From contig NZ_CBXX010000006.1 in the NCBI RefSeq assembly GCF_000577615.1, forward strand, positions 1-64,000: 64,000 nt of DNA. The letters are read 5' to 3'. Positions 49,103 through 61,273 of this stretch are shown here, in pieces. The DNA is from Herbaspirillum sp. RV1423 (GTDB lineage Bacteria > Pseudomonadota > Gammaproteobacteria > Burkholderiales > Burkholderiaceae_D). Made by a program: the position numbers and the translations under genes. Position 1 is the first letter of the stretch. Each line of letters begins with the position of its first letter. The notes under the pieces are model-generated. The model made no database searches. It was not told the origin of the DNA and saw only the letters and a program-made list of their open reading frames with translations.

Positions 49103-50356
49103 TCAAGCCTGATCAGGTTTGGGTTTGGCGCCGGGGATGGCTGCCTCGCGGCGATTGAAGCCGGCCACCATGTCGAAACGGAACAGGCGGCATTCCAGCG
49201 CGCCGTTGAAGAAAGGCGTCTTGCGAGCTTCCTTCAGGCGCAACAATTTCGGCAGGCCGAGGTCGGCCGAGAACAGGAACACGCTCCAGCCGGCAAAGCG
49301 CTGCTTGAGCGTGGTGCCGAAGGCGCTGAAGAAGGAGGCGAACAGCTCTTCGGTCGGCAGGGCGCTGTCGCCGCGCACGCTGAGTCGTTCACCGTACGGC
49401 GGGTTGGTCAGCATGATGCCGGTGGCGGGATTGCCGTCCGCATCCAGAGGCGGTCTGACTTCCTGTGCTTCGATCTGCTTCAACGGCACCTCGAACTGGA
49501 TGCCTGCCTTGCGCAGATTGTTGCGCGCGATGTTGACCATGTCGCCGGAAATGTCGCTGCCGAAAATCGTCGGCACGGTCGGCAGCGGATTCGGCTTGAA
49601 ATCGCCCTTGATCGCCAGCCAGGCCTCGGCGTCGAAGTTATCGAATTTCTCGAAGGCAAAACGGCGGCGCGCGCCCGGCGGAATGCCGGCCAGCATCTGC
49701 GCCGCTTCGGCCAGGATGGTGCCGGAACCGCACATCGGGTCGAACAGCACCATGCCCGGCTTCCAGCCGCTGGTGCGCAGCAGCCCGGCAGCGAGGTTTT
49801 CGCGCAGCGGCGCGTCGCCGGTTTCGTCGCGCCAGCCGCGCTTGAACAGTGCTTCGCCGGAAGTGTCGAGATAGAGCGTGAAATTGTGCGCGTCGAGAAA
49901 ACCCGAGATGCGCATGTCCGGGGTCTTGGTGTCGACCGAGGGACGCTCGTCGAAACGCTCGCGGAAACGGTCGCAGATGGCGTCCTTGATTTTCAGCGTG
50001 GCGAATTCGAGGCTGCGCAGCGGCGACTTGACGGCGGTGACGTCGACGCGGATGGTGTGCGACACCTGGAACCAGTTTTCCCACTCCTGTTCGAGCGCGA
50101 GGTCGTAGATGTCGTTCTCGTTCTTGTAGGCGCCATGGGCGAGCCGCAGCAGCACGCGGCTGGCGATGCGCGAGCGCAGGTTCAACTGGTACGCCGCGAT
50201 CATGGTGCCGGAGCAGTGCACGCCGCCGGGAACCTGGTTGTGCACCTTGAGGTTGGCGCCGGGGCCGGCGATCAGGGCGATTTCGTTGAGTTCTTCGGCG
50301 AGCGCGACTTCGAGGCCGCGCGGGCAAGGGCAGAAATAGGAATAGTTGGTGCGCAT
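49103..50356 (-). CDS. rlmL: THUMP/RlmL-type 23S rRNA (guanine-N2) methyltransferase
   Basis: This 417-aa protein has an N-terminal THUMP-like region (CPRGLEVALAEELNEI) and a SAM-dependent methyltransferase domain with DPMCGSGT and the catalytic NPPYGER motif. These match the RlmL/YcbY N-terminal module, which makes m2G2445 in 23S rRNA. The fused RlmK domain of enterobacterial RlmL is absent. The ATG at 50356 is where homology begins. Confidence 0.85.
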   Translation of the reverse strand: MRTNYSYFCPCPRGLEVALAEELNEIALIAGPGANLKVHNQVPGGVHCSGTMIAAYQLNLRSRIASRVLLRLAHGAYKNENDIYDLALEQEWENWFQVSHTIRVDVTAVKSPLRSLEFATLKIKDAICDRFRERFDERPSVDTKTPDMRISGFLDAHNFTLYLDTSGEALFKRGWRDETGDAPLRENLAAGLLRTSGWKPGMVLFDPMCGSGTILAEAAQMLAGIPPGARRRFAFEKFDNFDAEAWLAIKGDFKPNPLPTVPTIFGSDISGDMVNIARNNLRKAGIQFEVPLKQIEAQEVRPPLDADGNPATGIMLTNPPYGERLSVRGDSALPTEELFASFFSAFGTTLKQRFAGWSVFLFSADLGLPKLLRLKEARKTPFFNGALECRLFRFDMVAGFNRREAAIPGAKPKPDQA

Positions 50357-50414
50357 GAGGGGGTACCTTTTGTCCGTTGGGGAGAGTTGATGCCTGTGCA
50401 CACAACACACCGTC

Positions 50415-50521
50415 GTCCCGGCCAATGCCGGGACCCAGTGTCGCATTGCAATGTGTTTCTTCCAGCGGCGCCGACGGCATCTCCCGATCGGCGCCGCTGG
50501 ATTCCCGCGTGTGCGGGAATG
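50415..50521. repeat. Group of three hairpin-forming inverted repeats (REP-like)
   Basis: Three perfect inverted repeats follow one another: GTCCCGGC-N4-GCCGGGAC (50415-50434), CAGCGGCGCCGA-N13-TCGGCGCCGCTG (50464-50500) and ATTCCCGC-N4-GCGGGAAT (50502-50521). They lie between the rlmL start and the isomerase 3' end. The last resembles a repeat common in proteobacterial intergenic regions. Role as a transcript stabiliser or REP element is inferred. Confidence 0.7.
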
Positions 50522-50552
50522 ACGAAATTCTTACTGCAGTTGCCGATGCAAT

Positions 50553-51158
50553 TTATTTTTCGGCAAATGCGCGTTCGACAAAATCCAGGCGATCCTGGCC
50601 CCAGTAGCCTTCGCCGTCGACGACATACCACGGCGCGCCGAATACGTTGGCGGCAGTGGCTTCCTCGCTGAAACGGTCGAACTCGGCTTGCACGCTGGCG
50701 GTCTCTGAAGATTTCAGCAGGCTGGCGCCGTCGTGACCAAGTTCGTTGGCGATGGCCAGCAGCGTGTCGCTGTCGGCGATGTTCTTTTCTTCTTCCCAGA
50801 TCGCGCGCATCACGGCGCCGGTCAGGTCGAGCGCGGCATTGGTGCCGTGCGCCAGTTGCGTGGCGATGATCAGGCGCGCGGCGGCGTCGCTCTGCACCGG
50901 GAAATAGGTCGGTTGCAGGTTCATAGGCAGACCGAGATATTTGCTCCAGCGCGCCAGTTCCTTGAGGCGGTATGCCTGGCGTTGCGGCGCGCGCTTGGCC
51001 AGCGGCAGTCCGCCGGACTGGCCGAAAATCTTGCTCAGGTCGAAAGGTTTGAGTATGACCTGTACGTCGTATTGTTTTGCCAGAGCGACAAAACGCGCAT
51101 GTCCCAGGTAGGCAAAGGGAGAGTGCGGCGCGAAGAAGTATTCACATACTTTGCCCAT
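50553..51158 (-). CDS. 2-hydroxychromene-2-carboxylate isomerase family (DsbA-like fold)
   Basis: This 201-aa protein has the thioredoxin-like HCCA isomerase layout. The N-terminal EYFFAPHSPFAYLGH carries the Ser that replaces a redox Cys, and the C-terminal FGAPWYVVDGEGYWGQDRL is typical. The family includes naphthalene-pathway isomerases and kappa-class glutathione transferases. No aromatic pathway is nearby, so a detoxification or isomerisation role is only inferred. It lies 33 bp downstream of hemJ in the same direction. Confidence 0.85.
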   Translation of the reverse strand: MGKVCEYFFAPHSPFAYLGHARFVALAKQYDVQVILKPFDLSKIFGQSGGLPLAKRAPQRQAYRLKELARWSKYLGLPMNLQPTYFPVQSDAAARLIIATQLAHGTNAALDLTGAVMRAIWEEEKNIADSDTLLAIANELGHDGASLLKSSETASVQAEFDRFSEEATAANVFGAPWYVVDGEGYWGQDRLDFVERAFAEK

Positions 51159-51191
51159 GAAGGACTCCGTAAAAGGTGGATCGAATGTGGA

Positions 51192-51614
51192 TCAGAAAGG
51201 TTTGACGACGACCAGGATCACGATCGCCAGCAGCAATAATACCGGGACTTCGTTAAACCAGCGGAACCATCGATGGCTGCGCTTGTTTTGACCGTTTTCA
51301 AATTTTCCGAGCAACGAGCCGCAGGCGTGGTGATAGCCGATTACCAGCACCACCAGCGCCAGCTTGGCGTGCATCCAGCCGTTGCCGGGGCCCTTGCCGA
51401 TGCCGTAACCGAGATACAGCCACAGGCCGAGCGCGATGGCCGGAATCGCCAGCATCGTGGTGAAGCGATACAGGCGGCGGGCCATGCCGAGCAGGCGTTC
51501 CCTGGTGACGGTCTCGGTCTCTTGCGCCAGATTGACGAAGATGCGCGGCAGGTAAAACAGGCCGGCGAACCATGAGGCGATGAACACGATGTGCAGGGCT
51601 TTGATCCAGAGCAT
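51192..51614 (-). CDS. hemJ: HemJ-type protoporphyrinogen IX oxidase
   Basis: This 140-aa membrane protein has four helices. His8 in KALHIVFIASWFAGLFYLPR is the conserved heme-site residue, and the WMHAKLALVV segment is typical. HemJ oxidises protoporphyrinogen IX to protoporphyrin IX in heme synthesis. The ATG at 51614 has AAAGGAAG upstream; a longer frame lacks homology. It is followed by the isomerase gene. Confidence 0.88.
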   Translation of the reverse strand: MLWIKALHIVFIASWFAGLFYLPRIFVNLAQETETVTRERLLGMARRLYRFTTMLAIPAIALGLWLYLGYGIGKGPGNGWMHAKLALVVLVIGYHHACGSLLGKFENGQNKRSHRWFRWFNEVPVLLLLAIVILVVVKPF

Positions 51615-51641
51615 GAAGCTTCCTTTGGCGATTGGCTGTGA

Positions 51642-51766
51642 GAACTTGCTCACGATCTTACTGTGAGACCATGATCCGCGAATTGGCAACTACCGGGCGC
51701 TGCCTGGAATCCTCCTGTACTTAAGTACATTCGGGTGGCCTCTCGCTACAGATCGTGAACAGGTTC
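51642..51766. repeat. Long imperfect inverted repeat with internal palindrome in hemJ promoter region
   Basis: The 17-base arms at 51642-51658 and 51750-51766 are complementary at 15 positions. Between them TGTACTTAAGTACA (51716-51729) is a perfect 14-bp palindrome. The unit fills the 168-bp gap between proA and hemJ. It could be an extended hairpin or a regulatory element. Confidence 0.5.
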
Positions 51767-51782
51767 CAAGAGAAAACAGGTA

Positions 51783-53054
51783 TTACTGGCGCACTTGCCC
51801 TTGTCCCAGCACCACGTATTTCAGCGAGGTCAGCCCTTCCAGTCCGACCGGCCCGCGCGCGTGCAGCTTGTCGTTGGAGATGCCGATCTCGGCGCCGAGA
51901 CCGTATTCGAAACCGTCGGCAAAACGCGTCGAGGCGTTGACCATGACCGAGGCCGAATCGACTTCGCGCAGGAAACGCATGGCGCGCGTGTAGTCTTCTG
52001 TGATGATGGCGTCGGTGTGTTGCGACGAATAGGCGTTGATGTGTTCGATCGCTTCGTCCACGTCCGCAACGATCTTGACGGCCAGGATGGGCGCCAGGTA
52101 TTCGGTGCTCCAGTCTTCTTCGACGGCTTCCTTGAGCAATGGATAGCCATTCAGGATCTGACGGCTTTCGGCGTCGCCGCGCAGCTCGACTTCCTTGGCG
52201 CGGTACAACTCGGCCAGCTTCGGCAGGACTTGCGCGGCAATGCCTCGCGCCACCAGCAGGGTTTCCATGGTGTTGCAGGTGCCGTAGCGATGGCATTTGG
52301 CGTTGAAGGCGACGTCCAGCGCTTTTTGCAGGTCGGCCTTGTCATCGATGTAGACATGACAGATGCCGTCCAGATGTTTGATCATCGGCACCTTGGCTTC
52401 CTTGATCAGGCGTTCGATCAGTCCCTTGCCGCCGCGCGGCACGATGACGTCGACGTAGTCGGTCATGGTGATCAGCGCGCCGACGGCGGCGCGGTCGGTG
52501 GTCTCGACCACTTGCACCGCGTCTTCGGGCAGGCCGGCGCCGGCCAGGCCTTGCTTGACCAGTTTCGCCAGCGCCTGGTTGCAGTGGATCGCTTCGGAAC
52601 CGCCGCGCAGGATGGTGGCGTTGCCGCTCTTGATGCACAGGCCGGCGGCGTCGACGGTGACGTTGGGGCGCGCTTCGTAGATGATGCCGATCACGCCCAG
52701 CGGCACGCGCATCTGACCGACCTGGATGCCGGTCGGGCGGTATTTCATATTGGAGATTTCACCGATCGGGTCGGGCAGGGCGACGATTTGTTCCAGTCCT
52801 TCGGCCATGGTGGCGATGGCTTTGTCGGACAGCGTCAGGCGGTCGAGCATGGCATCGGACAAGCCGTTGTCGCGGGCGGCGGCGAGGTCTTGCTGGTTGG
52901 CGGCGCGCAGCGCGTCGGCGTCGCGACGGATGGCGGCGGCGATCAGCGCCAGCGCACGGTTCTTGGCTGCGGTATCAGCCTTTGCCATGGCGCGCGATGC
53001 CTTGCGGGCGCGCTGGCCGATGCCGGTCATGTAGTGTTCGATGTTGAGCGTCAT
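51783..53054 (-). CDS. proA: Gamma-glutamyl phosphate reductase (proline biosynthesis)
   Basis: This 423-aa enzyme of the aldehyde dehydrogenase superfamily reduces gamma-glutamyl phosphate with NADPH to glutamate-5-semialdehyde, step two of proline synthesis. The catalytic Cys lies in [28 protein letters not shown] and [13 protein letters not shown] are typical ProA segments. The ATG at 53054 is preferred over an upstream extension of 7 codons. It lies downstream of holA with a 25-bp gap, an order common in betaproteobacteria. Confidence 0.92.
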   Translation of the reverse strand: MTLNIEHYMTGIGQRARKASRAMAKADTAAKNRALALIAAAIRRDADALRAANQQDLAAARDNGLSDAMLDRLTLSDKAIATMAEGLEQIVALPDPIGEISNMKYRPTGIQVGQMRVPLGVIGIIYEARPNVTVDAAGLCIKSGNATILRGGSEAIHCNQALAKLVKQGLAGAGLPEDAVQVVETTDRAAVGALITMTDYVDVIVPRGGKGLIERLIKEAKVPMIKHLDGICHVYIDDKADLQKALDVAFNAKCHRYGTCNTMETLLVARGIAAQVLPKLAELYRAKEVELRGDAESRQILNGYPLLKEAVEEDWSTEYLAPILAVKIVADVDEAIEHINAYSSQHTDAIITEDYTRAMRFLREVDSASVMVNASTRFADGFEYGLGAEIGISNDKLHARGPVGLEGLTSLKYVVLGQGQVRQ

Positions 53055-53079
53055 GATGATGTTCTCTAAAGCCAAATAT

Positions 53080-54099
53080 TCAATAGCCGCGCGCTACCTT
53101 GAGCCCCAATTGCGACAGCGCATCCCAGGCGTCGCCGGAAAACGCCTTGGCGCGCAGACCCTTGACCATCTTGTCGATCTGCGCGGCGTCCTGCAGCGCG
53201 GTTTGCAAGGTGGCCAGGCTGATGCGGCGCAGCGCCGGGTCCATCAGTTTTTCGCGCGAACCCCAGATGCGGTATTCCTTGAGCAGCATGCCCAGTTGCT
53301 TGCCCTGCGCGACGCCGGATTTGAGTTTGAGCAGCGTGCGAACTTCTTCGGCCACGGCCCACAGCACCAGCGGCAGCGCTTCGCCTTCGCCCTTCAATCC
53401 GTCCATCATGCGCATGAGCCGGGCGGCGTCGCCGGACAGCATCGCTTCATTGAGTTTGAAGACATCATAGCGCGCCACGTTCAGCACTGCATCGTGGACT
53501 TGTTCGAAGCTTAGTTTGCCGGCCGGATACAACAGGGCGAGTTTCTGGATTTCCTGATGCGCGGCCAGCAGGTTGCCTTCGACGCGGTCGGCGATGAAGT
53601 CCATGCATTGGCGGTCGGCGCTTTGCTGCTGGGCGGCCAGGCGGCTGCCGATCCAGCCGGGCAGATGCGCGCGCTCGACCAGCGGAATATCGATGTACAC
53701 GCCGGCTTGCTGCAGGGTGCCGACCCAGGCTGCTTTGGCCGTTGCCCAGTCGAGCTTGGGCAGGCTGATGATGGTCAGGTTGTCCGGATTGAGGTTGGCG
53801 GCATAGTCCTGCAACGCCTGACTGCCGTCCTTGCCGGGCTTGCCGGTGGGAATGCGCAGTTCGATCAGTTTTTTGTCGCCGAACAGCGATTGCGACTGGT
53901 TGGCCGCGAGCAGTTCACCCCATTTGAAGCTGCGCTCGACCACCAGCACGTCGCGCTCGGTATAGCCGCTGGCGCGCGCCGTCTTGCGGATCTTGTCGGC
54001 GGCTTCCAGCGCCAGCAGGTGTTCGTCGCTGGCGATGACGTACAGCGGCGACAGCGATTTCGCCAGGTGTGTGTCGAGCGCGTCTAGCCGCAATTGCAT
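53080..54099 (-). CDS. holA: DNA polymerase III delta subunit
   Basis: This 339-aa HolA protein opens with [20 protein letters not shown] and has the clamp-loader ATPase-like fold (DNA_pol3_delta). Residues such as [20 protein letters not shown] and the C-terminal lid ([20 protein letters not shown]) are typical. Delta opens the beta clamp within the clamp loader complex. It is 3 bp after the lptE gene, indicating one transcript. Confidence 0.9.
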   Translation of the reverse strand: MQLRLDALDTHLAKSLSPLYVIASDEHLLALEAADKIRKTARASGYTERDVLVVERSFKWGELLAANQSQSLFGDKKLIELRIPTGKPGKDGSQALQDYAANLNPDNLTIISLPKLDWATAKAAWVGTLQQAGVYIDIPLVERAHLPGWIGSRLAAQQQSADRQCMDFIADRVEGNLLAAHQEIQKLALLYPAGKLSFEQVHDAVLNVARYDVFKLNEAMLSGDAARLMRMMDGLKGEGEALPLVLWAVAEEVRTLLKLKSGVAQGKQLGMLLKEYRIWGSREKLMDPALRRISLATLQTALQDAAQIDKMVKGLRAKAFSGDAWDALSQLGLKVARGY

Positions 54100-54102
54100 C
54101 TG

Positions 54103-54633
54103 CTATTCCTGGACGGTTTCGTCGACGTTGGTCTTGCGGGCCGACAGGCGGCGCAGGATCTGTTGCACCAGGTCGCTCTGCATGTCGCGGTACAGCAGGA
54201 CTTCTTCCGCCTGCTTCGCCAGTTCCTGGTTTTCGTCGTAGGTGATGTCGCGTTTGAGGACGATCGAGGCCGGCGCAATGATGATGGCGCCCTTGTTATT
54301 CTTCACCTGAAAACTGAAGCGTTGATACAGCGAGTATTCGCGTACGCGGCCGTCGGTGTTCAGGGTCAGGATTTTCCTTTCACGCGTATCCGCTAGCACT
54401 TGCAGCACCGCTTCCGCGTCGGTGGGGCTGTCGAGGACTTCGACGCCGCTGGCGCGGATGTAGCGTTTCAATTCCGTGCCCAGCGGCGAGTTGCCCGAGA
54501 AGCCGAGATAGATCGTCTTGAACGGCAGGTTCGCCGGTCCGCGCAGGTGGAAGCCGCAGGCGCTGAGCGTGAACGCGGCCAGCAGCATCAGAATCCATTG
54601 CAGGGTTTGACGTTGGCGAAGTTGAAATGGCAT
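54103..54633 (-). CDS. lptE: LPS-assembly lipoprotein LptE
   Basis: This 176-aa lipoprotein has a signal with lipobox LSACGF (Cys26), then FHLRGPANLPFKTIYLGF, typical of LptE. It binds LptD in the outer membrane and is required for LPS insertion. The gene lies between leuS and holA as in many beta- and gammaproteobacteria, which strongly supports the call. The C-terminal part is charged. Confidence 0.9.
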   Translation of the reverse strand: MPFQLRQRQTLQWILMLLAAFTLSACGFHLRGPANLPFKTIYLGFSGNSPLGTELKRYIRASGVEVLDSPTDAEAVLQVLADTRERKILTLNTDGRVREYSLYQRFSFQVKNNKGAIIIAPASIVLKRDITYDENQELAKQAEEVLLYRDMQSDLVQQILRRLSARKTNVDETVQE

Positions 54634-54678
54634 GAAAGTGTCCGTCAGGTTCGTGGGCGTGGATGCGTGGTTCGGATA

Positions 54679-57366
<2,688 letters not shown>

Positions 57367-57470
57367 TCATTATACTGGCTCGCCCCGGAGGAGACCTACT
57401 TCCGCGTTGATGCCAATCCGACCACGAATTGCGCCGCGGCAATAGCGGCGGGCCGGCTCGTTCCGGTTGC

Positions 57471-58106
57471 TCAGAGATAAAGCATCTCGATGCTGATCGA
57501 GCCGTCCAACTGGATGTCGTCGGCCATCAGCAGATATGCGGCCCTGCTCAGTTTGGCGGTAACGCTGAGGTTGGTGATCAGCTCGGTAAAGGCAACCGGG
57601 ACGCCGTCCGCGCCGAAGGCGAACTGGCTGCCGTCCTGGCGCAGGCTGCGTTTGGCGCTGTGGCTCCAGGCGGTACTGCCGTTGGCCCGCGACAGGATAT
57701 CGGCGGCTTTGCCGTCGGCGACCGCCGAACTGAATCTGACCGAATAGCCGCCGATGTTCTTGCCGCGATACATGCCGAGTCCGAAACCGTCGCCGGCTTC
57801 GATGTCGGGGATGTCGTCGTCCCTCGAGGCTTCGCGGTTGTCGAAAGCCCTCACTGCGATTTTGGTGGGACCATCGCAGGAAATCCTCAGGTTGACTTGC
57901 CGGGATGGCAATTCCTTGTATTTGTCCCTGAGCTGCGGTTCGAGCTTGATGGTGCCGAAATCGATCACGCTGTTGCCGGGAAACGATGCCTTGCAGGCGG
58001 CGGGGCGGATCGTGCCCGTGACTTTCAGCTCTGCGGTGTCGGCGGCATGGGCGCCGGCGGCCAGCAGGGAAATGGATAAGGCGAGTGCCAGAATAGAGTA
58101 TTTCAT
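57471..58106 (-). CDS. DUF1120 fimbrial-like secreted protein
   Basis: This 211-aa protein has a signal peptide (ending AHA, about residue 21) and the DUF1120 pattern: LKVTGTIRPAACKASFPG near the N-terminus, VNLRISCDGPTKIAVRAFDNR with the second Cys, and a C-terminal LDGSISIEMLYL. Two Cys probably form a disulfide as in fimbrial subunits. Family members are fimbria-associated or of unknown function. No chaperone or usher gene is adjacent. Confidence 0.8.
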   Translation of the reverse strand: MKYSILALALSISLLAAGAHAADTAELKVTGTIRPAACKASFPGNSVIDFGTIKLEPQLRDKYKELPSRQVNLRISCDGPTKIAVRAFDNREASRDDDIPDIEAGDGFGLGMYRGKNIGGYSVRFSSAVADGKAADILSRANGSTAWSHSAKRSLRQDGSQFAFGADGVPVAFTELITNLSVTAKLSRAAYLLMADDIQLDGSISIEMLYL

Positions 58107-58309
58107 GAATTCTCTTTCATAAGGATTGCCGCCCGCCGGCAGGGTAATGCGGGGGCGGCAAGACTATTCTGAAGGCAAGTTCCCACTATTTATATAAGAA
58201 AATTCTCAAAAATTGGTTGTTGTTAAGTGGAAATGTTTCAATTTTTGCATTAAAAATTCATGCAAAATTGATGTAATGGTCATAGCTGCGTAACAATGCG
58301 CTGGCACGA

Positions 58310-58323
58310 TGTAATCGTTTTCA
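58310..58323. promoter_or_regulatory. LacI-family operator upstream of the LacI-type gene
   Basis: TGTAATCGTTTTCA matches the LacI-family consensus TGNAANCGNTTNCA at all fixed positions. It lies 16 bp before the GTG start, suggesting autoregulation and possible control of the downstream transport operon. Confidence 0.7.
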
Positions 58324-58339
58324 TTGACGAGCCTGCACC

Positions 58340-59350
58340 GTGCCGCCATCCATCAAACAAGTTGCCCTGCATGCCGGCGTCTCGACCGCGACGGTGTCGC
58401 GCTTGCTCAACAAGCCGGAATCGGTGAGTGTCGACACCGCCGGCAAGATCAACAAGGCGATTGCCGATTTGGGTTTTCGTCCCAACTTCAACGGGCGCAA
58501 TCTGCGCGCCGGGCGCTCGCGCACGGTCGGTGTGGTGGTGCCGACGCTGTCCAATACCGTGTTCGCCCAATGCCTGCAAGGCATCGAACTGGCGGCGCGC
58601 GCGCTCGATTATTCGGTGATGTTTACCGCCACCGAATACCGTCAGGAAGATGAAGCCGCGGCGGTCGACCTGCTGCTCAACCATCGCGTCGACGGCGTCA
58701 TCCTGACCGTGGCCGACGCCAGCGCCAGCAATACGCTGGATGTGCTCGACAGCGAACAGATTCCTTATGTCCTGACGTATAACCAGCCGCAGCAGGCTTC
58801 GCGCCTGTCGGTGTCGGTCGACAATCGGGTCGCCGCGCGCGACGCTGTGGCGCACCTGATCGCGCTCGGCCATACCCGTATCCAGATGCTGACCGGTTAT
58901 TTCAGCGCTTCCGATCGCGCCATCCAGCGCTATCACGGCTATCTCGACGCCATGCGCGACCACGCCCTGACGCCTATGGCGCCGATAGAGGTGCCGCGCC
59001 ACACCGGCCTGGCGATCGATTATTTGCAGGCTTTTGCCGATCCGCAGCAGCGTCCGAGCGCCTTGTTCTGCTCCAACGATTTGCTGGCGTTCGCCGCGAT
59101 GCATGACTTGCGCGCGCTCGGATTGCGCGTGCCGCAGGATATGTCGGTGATGGGTTTCGACGGCATTCCGCTGGGTGAACTGATGTCGCCGGTGCTGGCC
59201 AGTGCGGTGCAGCCGTCGGAGCAGATCGGCGATGTCGCCTTGCGCACGCTGGTTGCCGCCATCGAGGGGCCGGCCGGCGACCGACCCGCCTCGCGCATTC
59301 TCGCGCATACGATCCGCGACGGTGGATCGGTGCAGTTTTTTGATTCCTAG
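58340..59350 (+). CDS. LacI-family transcriptional regulator
   Basis: This 336-aa regulator starts at GTG. The HTH reads IKQVALHAGVSTATVSRLLNK at about residues 4-24. A periplasmic-binding-like effector domain follows, with VGVVVPTLSNTVFAQCL and FCSNDLLAFAAM. It is upstream of the ABC importer operon, so it probably regulates that operon in response to a carbon or phosphorus source. The operator just upstream supports autoregulation. Confidence 0.87.
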   Translation: MPPSIKQVALHAGVSTATVSRLLNKPESVSVDTAGKINKAIADLGFRPNFNGRNLRAGRSRTVGVVVPTLSNTVFAQCLQGIELAARALDYSVMFTATEYRQEDEAAAVDLLLNHRVDGVILTVADASASNTLDVLDSEQIPYVLTYNQPQQASRLSVSVDNRVAARDAVAHLIALGHTRIQMLTGYFSASDRAIQRYHGYLDAMRDHALTPMAPIEVPRHTGLAIDYLQAFADPQQRPSALFCSNDLLAFAAMHDLRALGLRVPQDMSVMGFDGIPLGELMSPVLASAVQPSEQIGDVALRTLVAAIEGPAGDRPASRILAHTIRDGGSVQFFDS

Positions 59351-59392
59351 TTTTTCACTCGTTCACTCCCACAGCAATAGAAAGGACGCGAC

Positions 59393-60412
59393 ATGCGCTT
59401 ATTCCCAGGTTTACCCCGAATCCTCCAGACGATAGCGGCCGGCGCCGCTCTCGTCGCCTCGTTCAGCGTCTCGGCGCAGAACGTCATCTGCTACAACTGT
59501 CCGCCGGAATGGGCCGACTGGGCTACCCAGATTAAGACCATCAAGGAAAAGACCGGCATCACCGTGCCGCCCGACAACAAGAACAGCGGCCAGGCGCTGG
59601 CCCAGATCATGGCCGAGAAAGCCAGCCCGGTCGCCGATTTCACCTATGTCGGCGTGACCTTCGGCATCGAGGCCAAGAAGAACGACATCATTACGCCGTA
59701 CAAGCCGACGGGCTGGAATGACGTGCCTGCCGGTCTGAAGGATCCGGAAGGTTATTGGACCACCATCCACTCCGGCACCATGGGCCTGATGGTCAACGTC
59801 GATGCCCTGAAGGGCAAACCGGTGCCGCGCTCGTGGCAGGATTTGCTCAAGCCGGAGTACAAGGGCCTGATCGGCTATCTCGATCCGGCCAGCGCGTTCG
59901 TCGGCTACGTCGGCGCGGTTGCCGTCAACCAGGCGCTGGGCGGCACGCTCGACAACTTCACGCCGGGCATCAACTTCTTCAAGTCGCTGCAAAAAAATCA
60001 TCCTATCGTGCCGAAGCAGACTTCCTATGCGCGCCTGCTGTCGGGTGAAATTCCTATCCTGTTCGGCTACGACTTCGACGCTTACCGCGCCAAGTACAAG
60101 GACAAGGCCAACGTCGCTTTCGTGATCCCGGCTGAAGGCACCGTCACCGTGCCTTACGTCGTCAGCCTTGTGAAGAACGGCCCGAACCAGGCCAATGCCA
60201 AGAAGGTGCTGGACTTCCTGCTGTCGAACGAAGGCCAAGCGATCTGGGCCAACGCGTATCTGCGTCCGGTGCGCGCCTCGGCGATCTCGAAAGAAGCCGA
60301 AGCCCGCTTCCTGCCGGCAGCGGAGTATGCACGCGCCAAGTCGGTGGACTACGGCAAGATGGCCGATGTGCAGCGCCAGTTCAGCGAACGTTACCTGGCG
60401 GAAGTGAAGTAA
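59393..60412 (+). CDS. ABC transporter substrate-binding protein (Fe3+/AEP/spermidine-type)
   Basis: This 339-aa exported binding protein has a signal peptide (about residues 1-28, ending SVSAQ) and mature sequence with the cluster-D/family 6 pattern, as in iron, 2-aminoethylphosphonate or thiamine binding proteins. GYWTTIHSGTMGLMVNVDAL and QTSYARLLSGEIPILFGYD are typical. A first-shell ligand cannot be read. The operon context, with a GpdQ-like phosphodiesterase, suggests an organophosphorus substrate, which is inferred. Confidence 0.8.
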   Translation: MRLFPGLPRILQTIAAGAALVASFSVSAQNVICYNCPPEWADWATQIKTIKEKTGITVPPDNKNSGQALAQIMAEKASPVADFTYVGVTFGIEAKKNDIITPYKPTGWNDVPAGLKDPEGYWTTIHSGTMGLMVNVDALKGKPVPRSWQDLLKPEYKGLIGYLDPASAFVGYVGAVAVNQALGGTLDNFTPGINFFKSLQKNHPIVPKQTSYARLLSGEIPILFGYDFDAYRAKYKDKANVAFVIPAEGTVTVPYVVSLVKNGPNQANAKKVLDFLLSNEGQAIWANAYLRPVRASAISKEAEARFLPAAEYARAKSVDYGKMADVQRQFSERYLAEVK

Positions 60413-60414
60413 GC

Positions 60415-61260
60415 ATGCCGCGTGATTCGAATCATCCGCGCCGCCGCCGTCCGGGCGGCAAGGTCTGGTTGTTTGCGGTGCCGGGCATGACGCTGTTCGC
60501 GGCGTTCTGGCTGCTGCCGATGCTGCGTCTGATCGGCGTCGGCGCCAGCGGTCCGACCGGCGCGATGGCCTATCTGGCCGTCGTGACCAATCGCCACTAT
60601 CTGTGGAGCCTGGTGTCGACGCTGTTGCTGTCGGGCGTCGTTACGGCGGCGACGCTGGCGATTTCGTCGTTCGTCGGGCTGTTCCTGCAACGCAATCGTT
60701 TTCCCGGCAAGCCGCTGCTGCTGGCGATGCTGACGTTTCCGCTGGCTTTTCCAGGCGTGGTGGTCGGCTTCATGGTCATCATGCTGGCGGGACGCCAGGG
60801 CCTGATCGGAGCGCTGACCGACAAGCTGTTCGGCGAGTCGCTGGTGTTTGCCTATTCGCTGGCCGGGTTGTTTCTTGGTTATCTGTATTTCTCGATACCG
60901 CGCGTGATCCTGACCGTGATGGCTGCCGCGGAAAAGCTCGATCCTGCGCTGGAAGAGGCGGCGCGCTCGCTGGGCGCGAGTCCCGCGCGCGTATTTCTCG
61001 ATGTGATCGCGCCAGCCTTGACGCCTGCGTTGATTTCGTCCGGCGCGATCTGCTTCGCCACCAGCGTCGGCGCCTTCGGTACGGCGTTCACGCTGGCGAC
61101 CAACATTGATGTCTTGCCGATGGCGATCTATAACGAATTCACCAGCTATGCCAATTTCGCCATGGCGGCATCGCTGTCGATCGTGCTCGGCGTGATTACC
61201 TGGGTCGCCCTGGCGCTGGCGCGTTCGCTGTCGGGCAGTTCGATCCCGGCGACGGCATGA
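60415..61260 (+). CDS. ABC transporter permease 1
   Basis: This 281-aa permease has about six helices and the binding-protein-dependent EAA motif region LEEAARSLGASPARVFLDVI. It begins 2 bp after the binding protein gene. It pairs with the next permease in the 2-aminoethylphosphonate/spermidine-type arrangement. Confidence 0.85.
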   Translation: MPRDSNHPRRRRPGGKVWLFAVPGMTLFAAFWLLPMLRLIGVGASGPTGAMAYLAVVTNRHYLWSLVSTLLLSGVVTAATLAISSFVGLFLQRNRFPGKPLLLAMLTFPLAFPGVVVGFMVIMLAGRQGLIGALTDKLFGESLVFAYSLAGLFLGYLYFSIPRVILTVMAAAEKLDPALEEAARSLGASPARVFLDVIAPALTPALISSGAICFATSVGAFGTAFTLATNIDVLPMAIYNEFTSYANFAMAASLSIVLGVITWVALALARSLSGSSIPATA

Positions 61261-61273
61261 GGATGGAGATATC

